Source: Candidatus Nitronereus thalassa
GTDB lineage: Bacteria > Nitrospirota > Nitrospiria > Nitrospirales > UBA8639
Direction of reading: 5' to 3'
Length of the DNA: 64,000 nt
Assembly: GCF_032191465.1 (NCBI RefSeq)
Contig: NZ_JAQOUE010000001.1
Span: 1,116,001 to 1,180,000, forward strand
The notes under the pieces were generated by a model. It had not been told where the DNA came from, made no database searches, and was given only the letters and a program-made list of their open reading frames with translations. The stretch's first letter is position 1, and every line of letters starts with the position of its first letter. This document shows, in pieces, positions 9,202-16,335 of the stretch. A program made the translations under genes and the position numbers.

Positions 9202-9540
9202 TTAATTTTGCCGAAGTCGTTGATGTTGAATTGCTTCCTCCATCGCACGATGGGCGTCGAGAGTTGCCAATACAAGAAGATCTATCGTCGTGGAATAATC
9301 CCGCTCCCAACTCCACCGGGCATTTTGCGCATGCCACTCATGAGTCGCAGCACTGAAGGCCGCCATGGCCCGGACATAGGTCTCCTGGGAAAACTGTGGG
9401 GCATTTTCCTCCACAGCTCGTTTTAGCGCTTGACGAGCTTCCTCGAATTCTGTCACCGGAGTCCCCGAACAACCGGTGAGGACCACCGCCATCAACAAGC
9501 TCATCAGCCCCAGACGAAGCCATTGAAAGATGGTCAACAC
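9202..9540 (-). CDS. DUF4398-type lipoprotein
   Basis: 112 residues. The signal peptide ends in the lipobox LTGC (Cys 24). The mature part is helical with DUF4398 features (EFEEARQALKRAVEENAPQF, then ETYVRAMAAFSAA). A second, longer member is encoded at 21999-22619. These proteins are thought to sit on the outer or inner membrane facing the periplasm; function unknown. The start overlaps the 3' end of the zinc-ribbon gene by 7 nt, so the two are co-translated. Confidence 0.85.
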   Translation of the reverse strand: MLTIFQWLRLGLMSLLMAVVLTGCSGTPVTEFEEARQALKRAVEENAPQFSQETYVRAMAAFSAATHEWHAQNARWSWERDYSTTIDLLVLATLDAHRAMEEAIQHQRLRQN

Positions 9541-9749
9541 GACGATCCACCAAGGGCAATCACTTCAAGACGTCGAGGCTGCCGACCCACTTTCTTCGGT
9601 AGCTGCTTCAACTGACGATGTCGGAGTAATACCGAGTCCGTCACTTCACCACAATTCACACACCGATATCCTTGCGCTCTTGAAGATTGGCCATCCATAT
9701 CCGACAGCAGTTCTTCAACCATGAATCCATTACAACGATGGCATATCAT
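9534..9749 (-). CDS. Small zinc-ribbon protein (CxxC...CxxC)
   Basis: 71 residues: MICHRCNGFMVEE at the N-terminus and YRCVNCGEV at about 29-37 form a four-cysteine zinc ribbon, followed by a basic tail. The layout closely matches the protein at 23821-24057 (CERC...CVNC). It could bind nucleic acid or a protein partner; there is no direct evidence. It is first in a two-gene unit with the DUF4398 lipoprotein, about 60 nt downstream of the expected start point of the sigma-54 promoter at 9821. Confidence 0.82.
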   Translation of the reverse strand: MICHRCNGFMVEELLSDMDGQSSRAQGYRCVNCGEVTDSVLLRHRQLKQLPKKVGRQPRRLEVIALGGSSC

Positions 9750-9820
9750 CGTTACTTCCTTTCTTCCCGATCTTCACATCCACGGAACCACAGCCTCCTG
9801 GCCTAATACGTTAATTAGCT

Positions 9821-9837
9821 AGCAATTGAGATGCCAA
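9821..9837 (-). promoter_or_regulatory. Putative sigma-54 promoter (-24/-12)
   Basis: Minus strand TTGGCATCTCAATTGCT, with TGGCA and TTGC at GG-N10-GC spacing. It drives the zinc-ribbon/DUF4398 pair and perhaps htrA. A dyad site lies about 115 nt upstream, at 9952. Confidence 0.68.
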
Positions 9838-9951
9838 ATGAGGAAAACCACCAAACCCCATTCTCAATACAAAAACCATAAAAATTTCAATGAAGTAGCG
9901 GCATCATTGTCACTTGCCTTTGAAAGGACCAGGGTGACACCTCTTCGCTCC

Positions 9952-9966
9952 GGAACAAGTTGTCCT
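9952..9966. promoter_or_regulatory. Putative activator site (UAS dyad), copy 2
   Basis: GGAACA-AGT-TGTCCT. It differs from the RRGACA-N3-TGTCYY consensus at one base in the left arm. It lies in the 343-nt gap between the regulator gene and the zinc-ribbon gene; that gap shows no ORF of its own. Confidence 0.45.
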
Positions 9967-10092
9967 GAGAAAAGCCTCTTAAAGGAATAAAGGCCCAGAC
10001 ATTCGGAGAATACACGAGGAGTACAACTTGTTACTGGAGAAGAAGTTATGTCTAGCCGAGAATCGGCTAGATGAAGGAAGGAAAACTATGAA

Positions 10093-11445
10093 TTATCGTA
10101 ATCCGTATTCCTTAAGTTTTCGTTGGAGAGTTTTTCGGTGGATCCCAAGAATCTCGGCCGCTTGGGCTTCATCCCCTTTATAGGCCTCCAGCACTTTTAA
10201 AATCTGTTCCCGCTCAAGCTGATCCAAGGTTTTCCACCCGGTATCCTTACCAACCAGCGGGGGAGCTTGGGAAGCAATTGCCGGAGGAAGATCTTCTGGC
10301 ACAATGGTCGTGTGAGGGGTCAAGACAATGGCCCGTTCGATCGTATGTTCCAATTCCCGCACATTACCTGGCCAATCATATTGCTGAAGCAGAACCATCG
10401 CCTTGGGTGAGATGTCCGTGACCTGCTTCGTATTCGTGACTCCATATTTTTGAAGAAAATAGCGGACTAGCAAAGGAATATCATCAGTGCGCTCCCGCAA
10501 TGAGGGCAACTGTATCGTTACTACATTCAACCGATAATATAAATCCTCTCGAAATTTTCCACTCTTCACGAGTTTGAATAAATCCTTATTGGTCGCGGCC
10601 ACGACTCGAACATTTACCCCAATAGAATCCTGACCTCCAACCCGACGAATTTCTCGTTCCTGAAGCACCCGGAGAAGTTTACTCTGAAGGGCTGGGGTAA
10701 TATCCCCGATTTCATCCAAAAAACAGGTCCCTCCATGGGCCATTTCCAATAAGCCCTTTTTGTTCCCGATGGCTCCGGTAAAGGCACCTTTTTCGTGTCC
10801 AAATAATTCGCTTTCCAGAAGCGTTTCGGCCAGAGTTCCACAGTCCACCGCCACAAAGGGACCATCATGTCGTTGGCTATTGGAATGTATGGCGCGAGCA
10901 ATCAATTCCTTCCCGGTGCCACTTTCGCCTTGAATCAAGACCGTACTTTCACTCGGAGCCACGCGAGCCACGAGCTTATATACGGCAACCATTTCTGAAC
11001 TCTTTCCCTGAAGTTGATCTATCCCTAAGGTGGCCTGTACTTGTTGCTTCAAAGAACGATTTTCTTGAAGAATTTTTTTATGGTCCAAGGCCCGCTTCAC
11101 CAACAATCGGACTTCATCCAGCACAAAGGGTTTGCTGATATAATCAAATGCTCCGGATTTAATGCCTTCTACCGCCGTCGTCATGCTGCCATACGCCGTT
11201 AACAAGATTACCTGAGTATCCGGATGCCGCGATCGGATATTTCCCAATAATTCAATCCCATCCATAATCGGCATTTGAATATCACTCAACACCAGATCCA
11301 TCACCTGGCCTTCTAGTTGATCCAAGGCCTGTTTCCCATCCTGCGCCGTCTGTACGACATACCCTTCCTTTTCCATGATTTCTTGAAGAAGGTTTCTCGT
11401 TTCTGCTTCATCATCTACAACTAGGATCGACGTTTGTGGGGTCAT
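10093..11445 (-). CDS. NtrC-type sigma-54-dependent response regulator
   Basis: 450 residues from the ATG at 11445, six bases after GAGGAG. The receiver domain (1-120) has the acid pair Asp11-Asp12, phosphoacceptor Asp55 (LSDIQMP) and Lys105. The AAA+ domain (about 145-385) has Walker A GESGTGKE (173-180), the GAFTGA loop (220-225) that contacts sigma-54, and Walker B CFLDEIG. A Fis-type helix-turn-helix ends the protein (AAEILGIHRKTLQRKLKEYG). It follows its kinase with a short gap. It is the obvious activator for the -24/-12 promoters around it. It resembles the ZraR/AtoC group, but the signal is unknown. Confidence 0.95.
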   Translation of the reverse strand: MTPQTSILVVDDEAETRNLLQEIMEKEGYVVQTAQDGKQALDQLEGQVMDLVLSDIQMPIMDGIELLGNIRSRHPDTQVILLTAYGSMTTAVEGIKSGAFDYISKPFVLDEVRLLVKRALDHKKILQENRSLKQQVQATLGIDQLQGKSSEMVAVYKLVARVAPSESTVLIQGESGTGKELIARAIHSNSQRHDGPFVAVDCGTLAETLLESELFGHEKGAFTGAIGNKKGLLEMAHGGTCFLDEIGDITPALQSKLLRVLQEREIRRVGGQDSIGVNVRVVAATNKDLFKLVKSGKFREDLYYRLNVVTIQLPSLRERTDDIPLLVRYFLQKYGVTNTKQVTDISPKAMVLLQQYDWPGNVRELEHTIERAIVLTPHTTIVPEDLPPAIASQAPPLVGKDTGWKTLDQLEREQILKVLEAYKGDEAQAAEILGIHRKTLQRKLKEYGLR

Positions 11446-11458
11446 CATGATCTCCTCG

Positions 11459-13054
11459 TCAGACCTGCAGAGCAATGACAAATGAGGTGCCGGTGCCCGC
11501 TTCACTTTTAACAGAAAGCGTACCCCCATGCAGCGTCACAATTTCATTCGCAATCGCAAGCCCTAACCCGGTCCCTTTACCCATCCCTTTTGTCGTAAAA
11601 AATGGGTCAAATATCTTAGATTGAAGTTCTTGAGAAATCCCGGGTCCAGTATCGGTGACTTCAATTTTGACCTGAGGTTTGTTTGTGGATGAATTGGAGG
11701 AGTTATCGAGAGAAACGCGAAGGGTCAATCGTCCCCCTTGCGGCATGACATCAATAGCATTATCGATGAGGTTTCCCAGGACTTCTTGCAATTGAGCAGA
11801 ATCGGCCTGAATGGTGCTCACGGATGGATCACATTCGGTGGTCAGCACAATATGATGTTCATCGCATAACGGCCGAAAAAAAGTTTCAATGTGTTCTAAA
11901 AAAACTCGAAGTGAAATGGCTTCCCTATTCAGAATCGGTGGCCGTGCCACATTTAACAAGCTTTGAATGACCTTGCCTAAACGATCGGTTTGCTTCAGCA
12001 CCGTATCCACTCGATTGCGAATTTTTTCCGGCAACTCTGGGGTTTCCTGAAGGAGTTGTAAATGACCGGAAATTGCCGTTAAGGGTGTCCCGATTTTATG
12101 AGCGATGGTGGCTACCAATTGCCCAAGGACCGCTAACCGTTGATGATGAACCACCTCCCGACGAGCAGCCGAAAGCTGCTCATTCATTTGAGTCAATGAC
12201 TCATTGTTCCTCAATAGTTCGGCGGTGGCGTGATCGACCCGATGCTGCAACTCATCTCGAGATTGAGCCAAGGCCTGCGTCAGTCGGTGATTTTCCTCTA
12301 CCACCGTTCGGATATGATCGGCCATCGCGTTGAAACTCTTGGCGATCGCGCCAATTTCATCGTCGGCATGCACCGGAACCTGAGCCTTCCATTCCTGCTG
12401 ACGCAAGGAGGTAATACCAGACTCTATCTTTTCCAGGGGACGCAATACCCAAAGATATAAAAACCCGTTCATGCCGATGACTAAAACCACCCCTAATCCA
12501 ATTCGTATGATTTGCGACCACTGAAAGAGAAACTTCGTCAGAGCATCAAACTGCCCAGTCCAAAATTCCGCATAGGCAACACCTCGAATTTCTCCCTGAA
12601 TCATAATAGGCAGAGCCACTTTAATAATGTGTTCACGTCGAACGTCTTGGGGAGTACTCACAGGTTGGCCTCGCTTCACCGCTTCCTCGACTTCATGGGG
12701 AATAGTCTGAGAAAAACGACTACTCTCCCCAACCTGGGTGAGCAGCAAGAGTTGGGCTGACTGGGATTTTACGATTTGATACACACTGATATGGAGCAGA
12801 TCGGGAGTGCGTTCCATTAATTCCCGGACAATCTTTTCTCTCGCTTTTTCCGCACGAAATTGAGCCATAGTTTGAAGCCGGGCATCGACCTGCCGGAGTA
12901 AGGACACGGTTTTTAATTGAATGTTTTCTTTCGCTAACTCCGTAACATACGCCCGCTCAACAACCTCTGCCAAAATCAGAGCTAAGGCCACCATTCCAAT
13001 AACCATCACACTGGCTTTTGCCGGAAGCGAATAAGGCCAATATCGAAACGACAT
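11459..13054 (-). CDS. Membrane sensor histidine kinase, partner of the NtrC-type regulator
   Basis: 531 residues. TM1 is about 14-33, a periplasmic domain of roughly 145 residues spans about 34-180, and TM2 is about 183-203. HAMP (about 204-255) and a coiled coil come next, then the phosphoacceptor His319 in AHKIGTPLTAI and an HATPase domain with N (NLIDNAID), G1 (DTGPGIS) and G2 (GTGLGLAI) boxes. HKIGTPL replaces the commoner HEIRNPL. The small periplasmic domain suits envelope sensing. The zinc-finger gene at 13129-13299 lies 75 nt upstream, so all three genes may be transcribed from the sigma-54 promoter at 13401. Confidence 0.94.
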   Translation of the reverse strand: MSFRYWPYSLPAKASVMVIGMVALALILAEVVERAYVTELAKENIQLKTVSLLRQVDARLQTMAQFRAEKAREKIVRELMERTPDLLHISVYQIVKSQSAQLLLLTQVGESSRFSQTIPHEVEEAVKRGQPVSTPQDVRREHIIKVALPIMIQGEIRGVAYAEFWTGQFDALTKFLFQWSQIIRIGLGVVLVIGMNGFLYLWVLRPLEKIESGITSLRQQEWKAQVPVHADDEIGAIAKSFNAMADHIRTVVEENHRLTQALAQSRDELQHRVDHATAELLRNNESLTQMNEQLSAARREVVHHQRLAVLGQLVATIAHKIGTPLTAISGHLQLLQETPELPEKIRNRVDTVLKQTDRLGKVIQSLLNVARPPILNREAISLRVFLEHIETFFRPLCDEHHIVLTTECDPSVSTIQADSAQLQEVLGNLIDNAIDVMPQGGRLTLRVSLDNSSNSSTNKPQVKIEVTDTGPGISQELQSKIFDPFFTTKGMGKGTGLGLAIANEIVTLHGGTLSVKSEAGTGTSFVIALQV

Positions 13055-13128
13055 AGCGCATCATATCCACCCCCGTAGATCTTGCCAAGATTAGGGGTCT
13101 TGGGGTCGTAGCGAAAACTACAGGATTA

Positions 13129-13299
13129 TTACGCGGCCTTTGGCAACCTTTGGAGCTCACCGTCTGCCATGGCACTAAACAAGCATGTGCCCTGGTAAAC
13201 TAACCGTTGATAGCACCAAAGACAGACTTCTTGTTGGGTGACCAACTCATAGACCGTCGTTGAAGAATGCCTTCCACACCATTCACATTGATTTATCAT
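13129..13299 (-). CDS. Small zinc-finger protein ahead of the two-component operon
   Basis: 56 residues beginning MINQCEWCGRHSSTTVYELV, with a second cysteine pair CLWC at about 28-31, so it can form a four-Cys zinc site. The tail is short and basic. A GGAGG ribosome site stands 7 nt before the ATG. I see no family name. It is the third CxxC...CxxC mini-protein in this block. Its place at the head of the kinase/regulator transcript, under a -24/-12 promoter, suggests it modulates the same system. Confidence 0.72.
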   Translation of the reverse strand: MINQCEWCGRHSSTTVYELVTQQEVCLWCYQRLVYQGTCLFSAMADGELQRLPKAA

Positions 13300-13400
13300 G
13301 AAATATCCTCCAGGTCTAAATCTCTTTGTTCAACCCACTGCAAGATAGATTTCCTAACAACTGACTTTAACAAAGAATCTCGCAACTTACTTTTTAAAGA

Positions 13401-13417
13401 AGCAAAGACAATGCCAA
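13401..13417 (-). promoter_or_regulatory. Putative sigma-54 promoter (-24/-12) of the two-component operon
   Basis: Minus strand TTGGCATTGTCTTTGCT, an excellent match (TGGCA, TTTGC, N10). It points at the zinc-finger gene, kinase and regulator. The dyad at 13543 is about 126 nt upstream. Confidence 0.7.
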
Positions 13418-13542
13418 ATCATTATCTCCGAATAATCCAAACGTCTGAAATCCGAAACAATGAAGGCCACCAACCCTAGGTTCGCGGTGTATTAACGAAT
13501 AGATCGCAGAATATAAAAAAGGGCATCTATCGATGAAGTTTC

Positions 13543-13557
13543 GGGACAATTTGTCTT
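13543..13557. promoter_or_regulatory. Putative activator site (UAS dyad), copy 3, between divergent promoters
   Basis: GGGACA-ATT-TGTCTT, a full match to RRGACA-N3-TGTCYY. It is about 126 nt from the leftward promoter at 13401 and about 107 nt from the rightward promoter at 13664, so it could serve both. The 488-nt gap 13300-13787 shows no other convincing gene. Confidence 0.55.
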
Positions 13558-13663
13558 GGCAACGGACAGAATATCTTTCAAACCCGAATTGCATTTTCAT
13601 TCGGCGAGGACCAAGAATTGGATTTCCATTGTATTTTTTAAAAAAAAGTCTAACCAAAGCGCC

Positions 13664-13680
13664 CTGGTATGGTTTTTGCT
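13664..13680 (+). promoter_or_regulatory. Putative sigma-54 promoter (-24/-12)
   Basis: CTGGTATGGTTTTTGCT, with GG-N10-GC spacing. It lies about 108 nt upstream of the secreted lysine-rich protein gene at 13788. Confidence 0.62.
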
Positions 13681-13787
13681 TTATTTTTCTTCTTATTCGT
13701 AAGACATCTCGCTCCTAATCATTCATTAGTCGCGATGGATGTCTGCTAAAAAGTCATACCAAGCCAACCTTTACAAAGGAGCATTTC

Positions 13788-14030
13788 ATGTCTTCTCAGC
13801 CCACAACGATTGTCGCATTGTTTACCGCCCTCACCTTCACCTTAGGAACACCTGTGTTTGCCGAACCGGAAGTTTCACAACCAGCCGCTCCTCCTGCAGA
13901 ACAGCACATGGGCGCGGATCATGCTGCAGCTCCAGCCAAATCGGAAGCCAAGCACAAAAAAATGGCGAAAAAAAAGCGCTCAGGGAAAAAGGCCAAAAAG
14001 GAAAATAAGAAATCTGGCGACGAATCCTAA
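13788..14030 (+). CDS. Small secreted lysine-rich protein
   Basis: 80 residues. A Sec signal peptide (MSSQPTTIVALFTALTFTLG, then TPVFA) has a likely cleavage after VFA at about residue 24. The mature chain begins with a Pro/Ala/Glu stretch containing two histidines and ends in a very basic tail (KHKKMAKKKRSGKKAKKENK). It may bind wall polymers, LPS or nucleic acid outside the inner membrane; this is inference from charge only. An AAAGGAGC site precedes the ATG, and a strong hairpin terminates the transcript. Confidence 0.75.
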   Translation: MSSQPTTIVALFTALTFTLGTPVFAEPEVSQPAAPPAEQHMGADHAAAPAKSEAKHKKMAKKKRSGKKAKKENKKSGDES

Positions 14031-14045
14031 TCCGCCGCAACCTAT

Positions 14046-14081
14046 CAAGGGCACGTCTCGCAATAATGAGACGTGCCCTTG
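14046..14081 (+). terminator. Strong hairpin, probable terminator or attenuator
   Basis: A perfect 14-bp stem (CAAGGGCACGTCTC / GAGACGTGCCCTTG) with an 8-nt loop, followed by an A/T-rich stretch (ATTTATCTTT). It lies 15 nt after the secreted-protein gene and 35 nt before the receiver gene, so it may separate or attenuate the two. Confidence 0.75.
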
Positions 14082-14116
14082 ATCATTTATCTTTATTAAC
14101 CAGAACAAATTTCAAA

Positions 14117-14518
14117 ATGGCCAACACGCCGCCCCCTTTCCCGTCAATACTAATCGTTGACGACATCCCCTACATTCGCCTTTATTTCCGTGTCGCTCTT
14201 GAATCATTTGGACATCAATGTGAAGAAGCGAGCCACGGGCTTGACGCCATAGGAAAATTGCACAACCGCCATTACGATGTAGTCCTCACCGACGTTCAAA
14301 TGCCCCACCTTGATGGATTCGAATTAGCCAAATGTCTTAAGGAAGACCCGTCTCTCGGGAGTCCAATCGTCCTCATGATGACAGCAAGTAATACTGACTT
14401 GTTAGCGCCACTGGCCCAAGCAGCGGGAGTAAGAAAAATTTTTGCCAAACCGTGTCACCCTGTGGTTATTCACCAAGAAATTATGGACATTCGACAAAGG
14501 TTTCCCACTGCGGCCTAA
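14117..14518 (+). CDS. Stand-alone receiver-domain protein 1
   Basis: 133 residues that are all receiver: acid pair in ILIVDDIP, phosphoacceptor Asp in LTDVQMPHLDG, Thr in LMMTAS and Lys in FAKPCHP, so it should be phosphorylatable. There is no output domain. I chose the ATG at 14117; an upstream in-frame ATG at 14066 lies inside the terminator hairpin. It is a tandem paralogue of the next gene, and both end in RFPxAA. It could relay or buffer phosphate for the nearby kinase. Confidence 0.85.
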   Translation: MANTPPPFPSILIVDDIPYIRLYFRVALESFGHQCEEASHGLDAIGKLHNRHYDVVLTDVQMPHLDGFELAKCLKEDPSLGSPIVLMMTASNTDLLAPLAQAAGVRKIFAKPCHPVVIHQEIMDIRQRFPTAA

Positions 14519-14598
14519 GATTTCGCTAAAGTTAAATGGGGTTCACGATTCTTGTTACATTTAATCCCCACCTCCCCAAAGACACTTTTTCCACGATT

Positions 14599-14613
14599 TA
14601 AACAAAATGTCTC
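14599..14613. promoter_or_regulatory. Putative activator site (UAS dyad), copy 4
   Basis: TAAACA-AAA-TGTCTC. The right arm is perfect; the left arm has A for G and T at the first position. It lies about 72 nt upstream of the promoter at 14685. Confidence 0.35.
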
Positions 14614-14684
14614 TCGCTCGAGAGGACATTCCTCAGGTTCCGTTTATTCTTTCGAGGTATTTTGACATTGGTGTCGGTTAATCC

Positions 14685-14701
14685 TTGGTACACCTTTTGC
14701 T
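14685..14701 (+). promoter_or_regulatory. Putative sigma-54 promoter (-24/-12)
   Basis: TTGGTACACCTTTTGCT. It is almost identical in the -12 half to the promoter at 6098. Transcription would start near 14711, just upstream of the AAAGGAG ribosome site of the second receiver gene. Confidence 0.65.
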
Positions 14702-14729
14702 TCACTAATATATGCGAAAGGAGCAAATG

Positions 14730-15251
14730 ATGAATTCAAAATTTTCCACGGACACACGACCTACCGGAGTGAATAAAGATCGCAGCATGTCGCCCTCACC
14801 ATGCATTTATCAACCTCCTCTCCCTCATGCCACTCAGCCTACATTTCATTCCTTGTCTTTGGGTTGTGCTTTGCCGTCCATATTGATCGTTGACGACGCA
14901 GCCGAATTTCGGCGCACCCTGCGTGAAGGGTTAGTTATCTTTGGCTATGACTGCCAAGAAGCCGAGTGTGGAACCGACGCCCTACGCTATTTGAAAAACA
15001 GAAAATTCGATGTCGTGCTGACTGACCTGGTCATGCCGTTTCTTGATGGGTTGGGATTAGCCCAACACATCATGGAAGACCGTTCCTACGGTCACCCCTT
15101 GGTCATCTTGATGACATCGGGCCACAGTGATATGGTCAAATCGTTGGCTAAAACGTTTGGCATTAAGAATATCCTGGATAAACCATGCAAGGCGTCCGAA
15201 ATCAACCGGATCATTCGAGAAGAACCCCTCCGATTCCCCAAGGCAGCTTAA
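14730..15251 (+). CDS. Stand-alone receiver-domain protein 2
   Basis: 173 residues from the second of two adjacent ATGs; AAAGGAG is 6 nt upstream, while the ATG at 14712 lies before that site. About 50 disordered N-terminal residues precede a receiver with ILIVDDAAE, phosphoacceptor Asp in LTDLVMPFLDG, LMTSG and Lys in LDKPCKA. There is no output domain. It is a close paralogue of the 14117 protein with an added N-terminus. The sigma-54 promoter at 14685 puts it in the local regulon. Confidence 0.87.
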   Translation: MNSKFSTDTRPTGVNKDRSMSPSPCIYQPPLPHATQPTFHSLSLGCALPSILIVDDAAEFRRTLREGLVIFGYDCQEAECGTDALRYLKNRKFDVVLTDLVMPFLDGLGLAQHIMEDRSYGHPLVILMTSGHSDMVKSLAKTFGIKNILDKPCKASEINRIIREEPLRFPKAA

Positions 15252-15306
15252 CAATTCAGACCCACGTTTTGGGACGAATCGAACCCTACTCCAACCGCTT
15301 TCTCCC

Positions 15307-16335
15307 ATGACTCAGTCCTTTCAAAAGATTGCCGTAATTACTGGTGACCACCACCTACCGGATACTACCAAGCGCAATGCCCAATACAATGAAGAAGATC
15401 GATCCACGCATGTGGCCATGATGACCGCTTTTCAAAGTTGGCCGGATTATGATTTTGAATTCATTGACGATCATAGGGCACTCCTCAAACAAATTCGCAG
15501 TCACCCCCCGGATTTGGTCGTCAACTTTTGCGACACGGGATTTCGGAATCAAGCCTCTCAAGAGCTAAATATCCCTGCCTACCTCGAAATCTTAGGAATT
15601 CCCTATACAGGCGCGCCCCCTTCCGCGATGGTGATCTGTTATGACAAGGCCATTGTGCGGCTGGTGGCACAGTCCCATGGTGTCTCAGTTCCCCAAGAAC
15701 AATTTTTAGGCACCAACCTGCTCACACAATCCTTTCCACTCGTCTTCCCAGCCTTGATAAAACCAAACACGGCCGATGGAAGTGTCGGAATCACCAAGGA
15801 CTCTGTGGTGCGATCTTGGCAAGAAGCCAACACCTACGTGGCCTGGCTGCACGAGACTCTTCCCGGTTGCGACATCCTCATCCAAGAATATTTACCAGGA
15901 CCGGAATACGGAATTGGGGTCATCGGAAATATCGAGACGGGTTTGCGAATATTCCCGACATTGGAAGTCGACTTTTCTCGTTTACCGTCAGGCTTGAATC
16001 CTATTCTTTCTTTTGAATCAAAAGCCTATCCCGACTCCCCGTATTGGACTGATATTCAATTCAAAAAAGCCATATTGCCGACAGAGGTGGAAGCCAAAAT
16101 GCAGGGATGGGTGCGTACTTTATTCAAGCGATTCGGGTTGCGAGATTATGCAAGATTTGATTTTCGTGTTGGAGCAGATGGCGAGCCCAAATTGATGGAA
16201 GTCAATCCGAACCCGGCCTGGGCGAATGATGGAAAACTGGCATTTATGGCTGGCTTTGCGGAAATGGAATATCGAGATATGCTTCAGGACATCCTTCAAT
16301 CCGCAATCAAGCGTTTGTCGAAGCGGTCAAAGTAG
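15307..16335 (+). CDS. ATP-grasp ligase related to D-alanine-D-alanine ligase
   Basis: 342 residues from ATG 15307; the longer in-frame ORF overlaps the receiver gene. The ATP-grasp signatures are an N-lobe glycine region ending in IKPNTADGSVGI, ILIQEYLPGPEYGIGVIG, and the metal site RFDFRVGADGEPKLMEVNPNP (in segments, residues about 280-305). Housekeeping Ddl enzymes share this shape, but the N-terminus (DLVVNFCDTGFRNQASQ) is unusual. This may be a paralogue that joins other amino acids. It converges with the CocE-type gene with a 9-nt overlap of 3' ends. Confidence 0.82.
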   Translation: MTQSFQKIAVITGDHHLPDTTKRNAQYNEEDRSTHVAMMTAFQSWPDYDFEFIDDHRALLKQIRSHPPDLVVNFCDTGFRNQASQELNIPAYLEILGIPYTGAPPSAMVICYDKAIVRLVAQSHGVSVPQEQFLGTNLLTQSFPLVFPALIKPNTADGSVGITKDSVVRSWQEANTYVAWLHETLPGCDILIQEYLPGPEYGIGVIGNIETGLRIFPTLEVDFSRLPSGLNPILSFESKAYPDSPYWTDIQFKKAILPTEVEAKMQGWVRTLFKRFGLRDYARFDFRVGADGEPKLMEVNPNPAWANDGKLAFMAGFAEMEYRDMLQDILQSAIKRLSKRSK

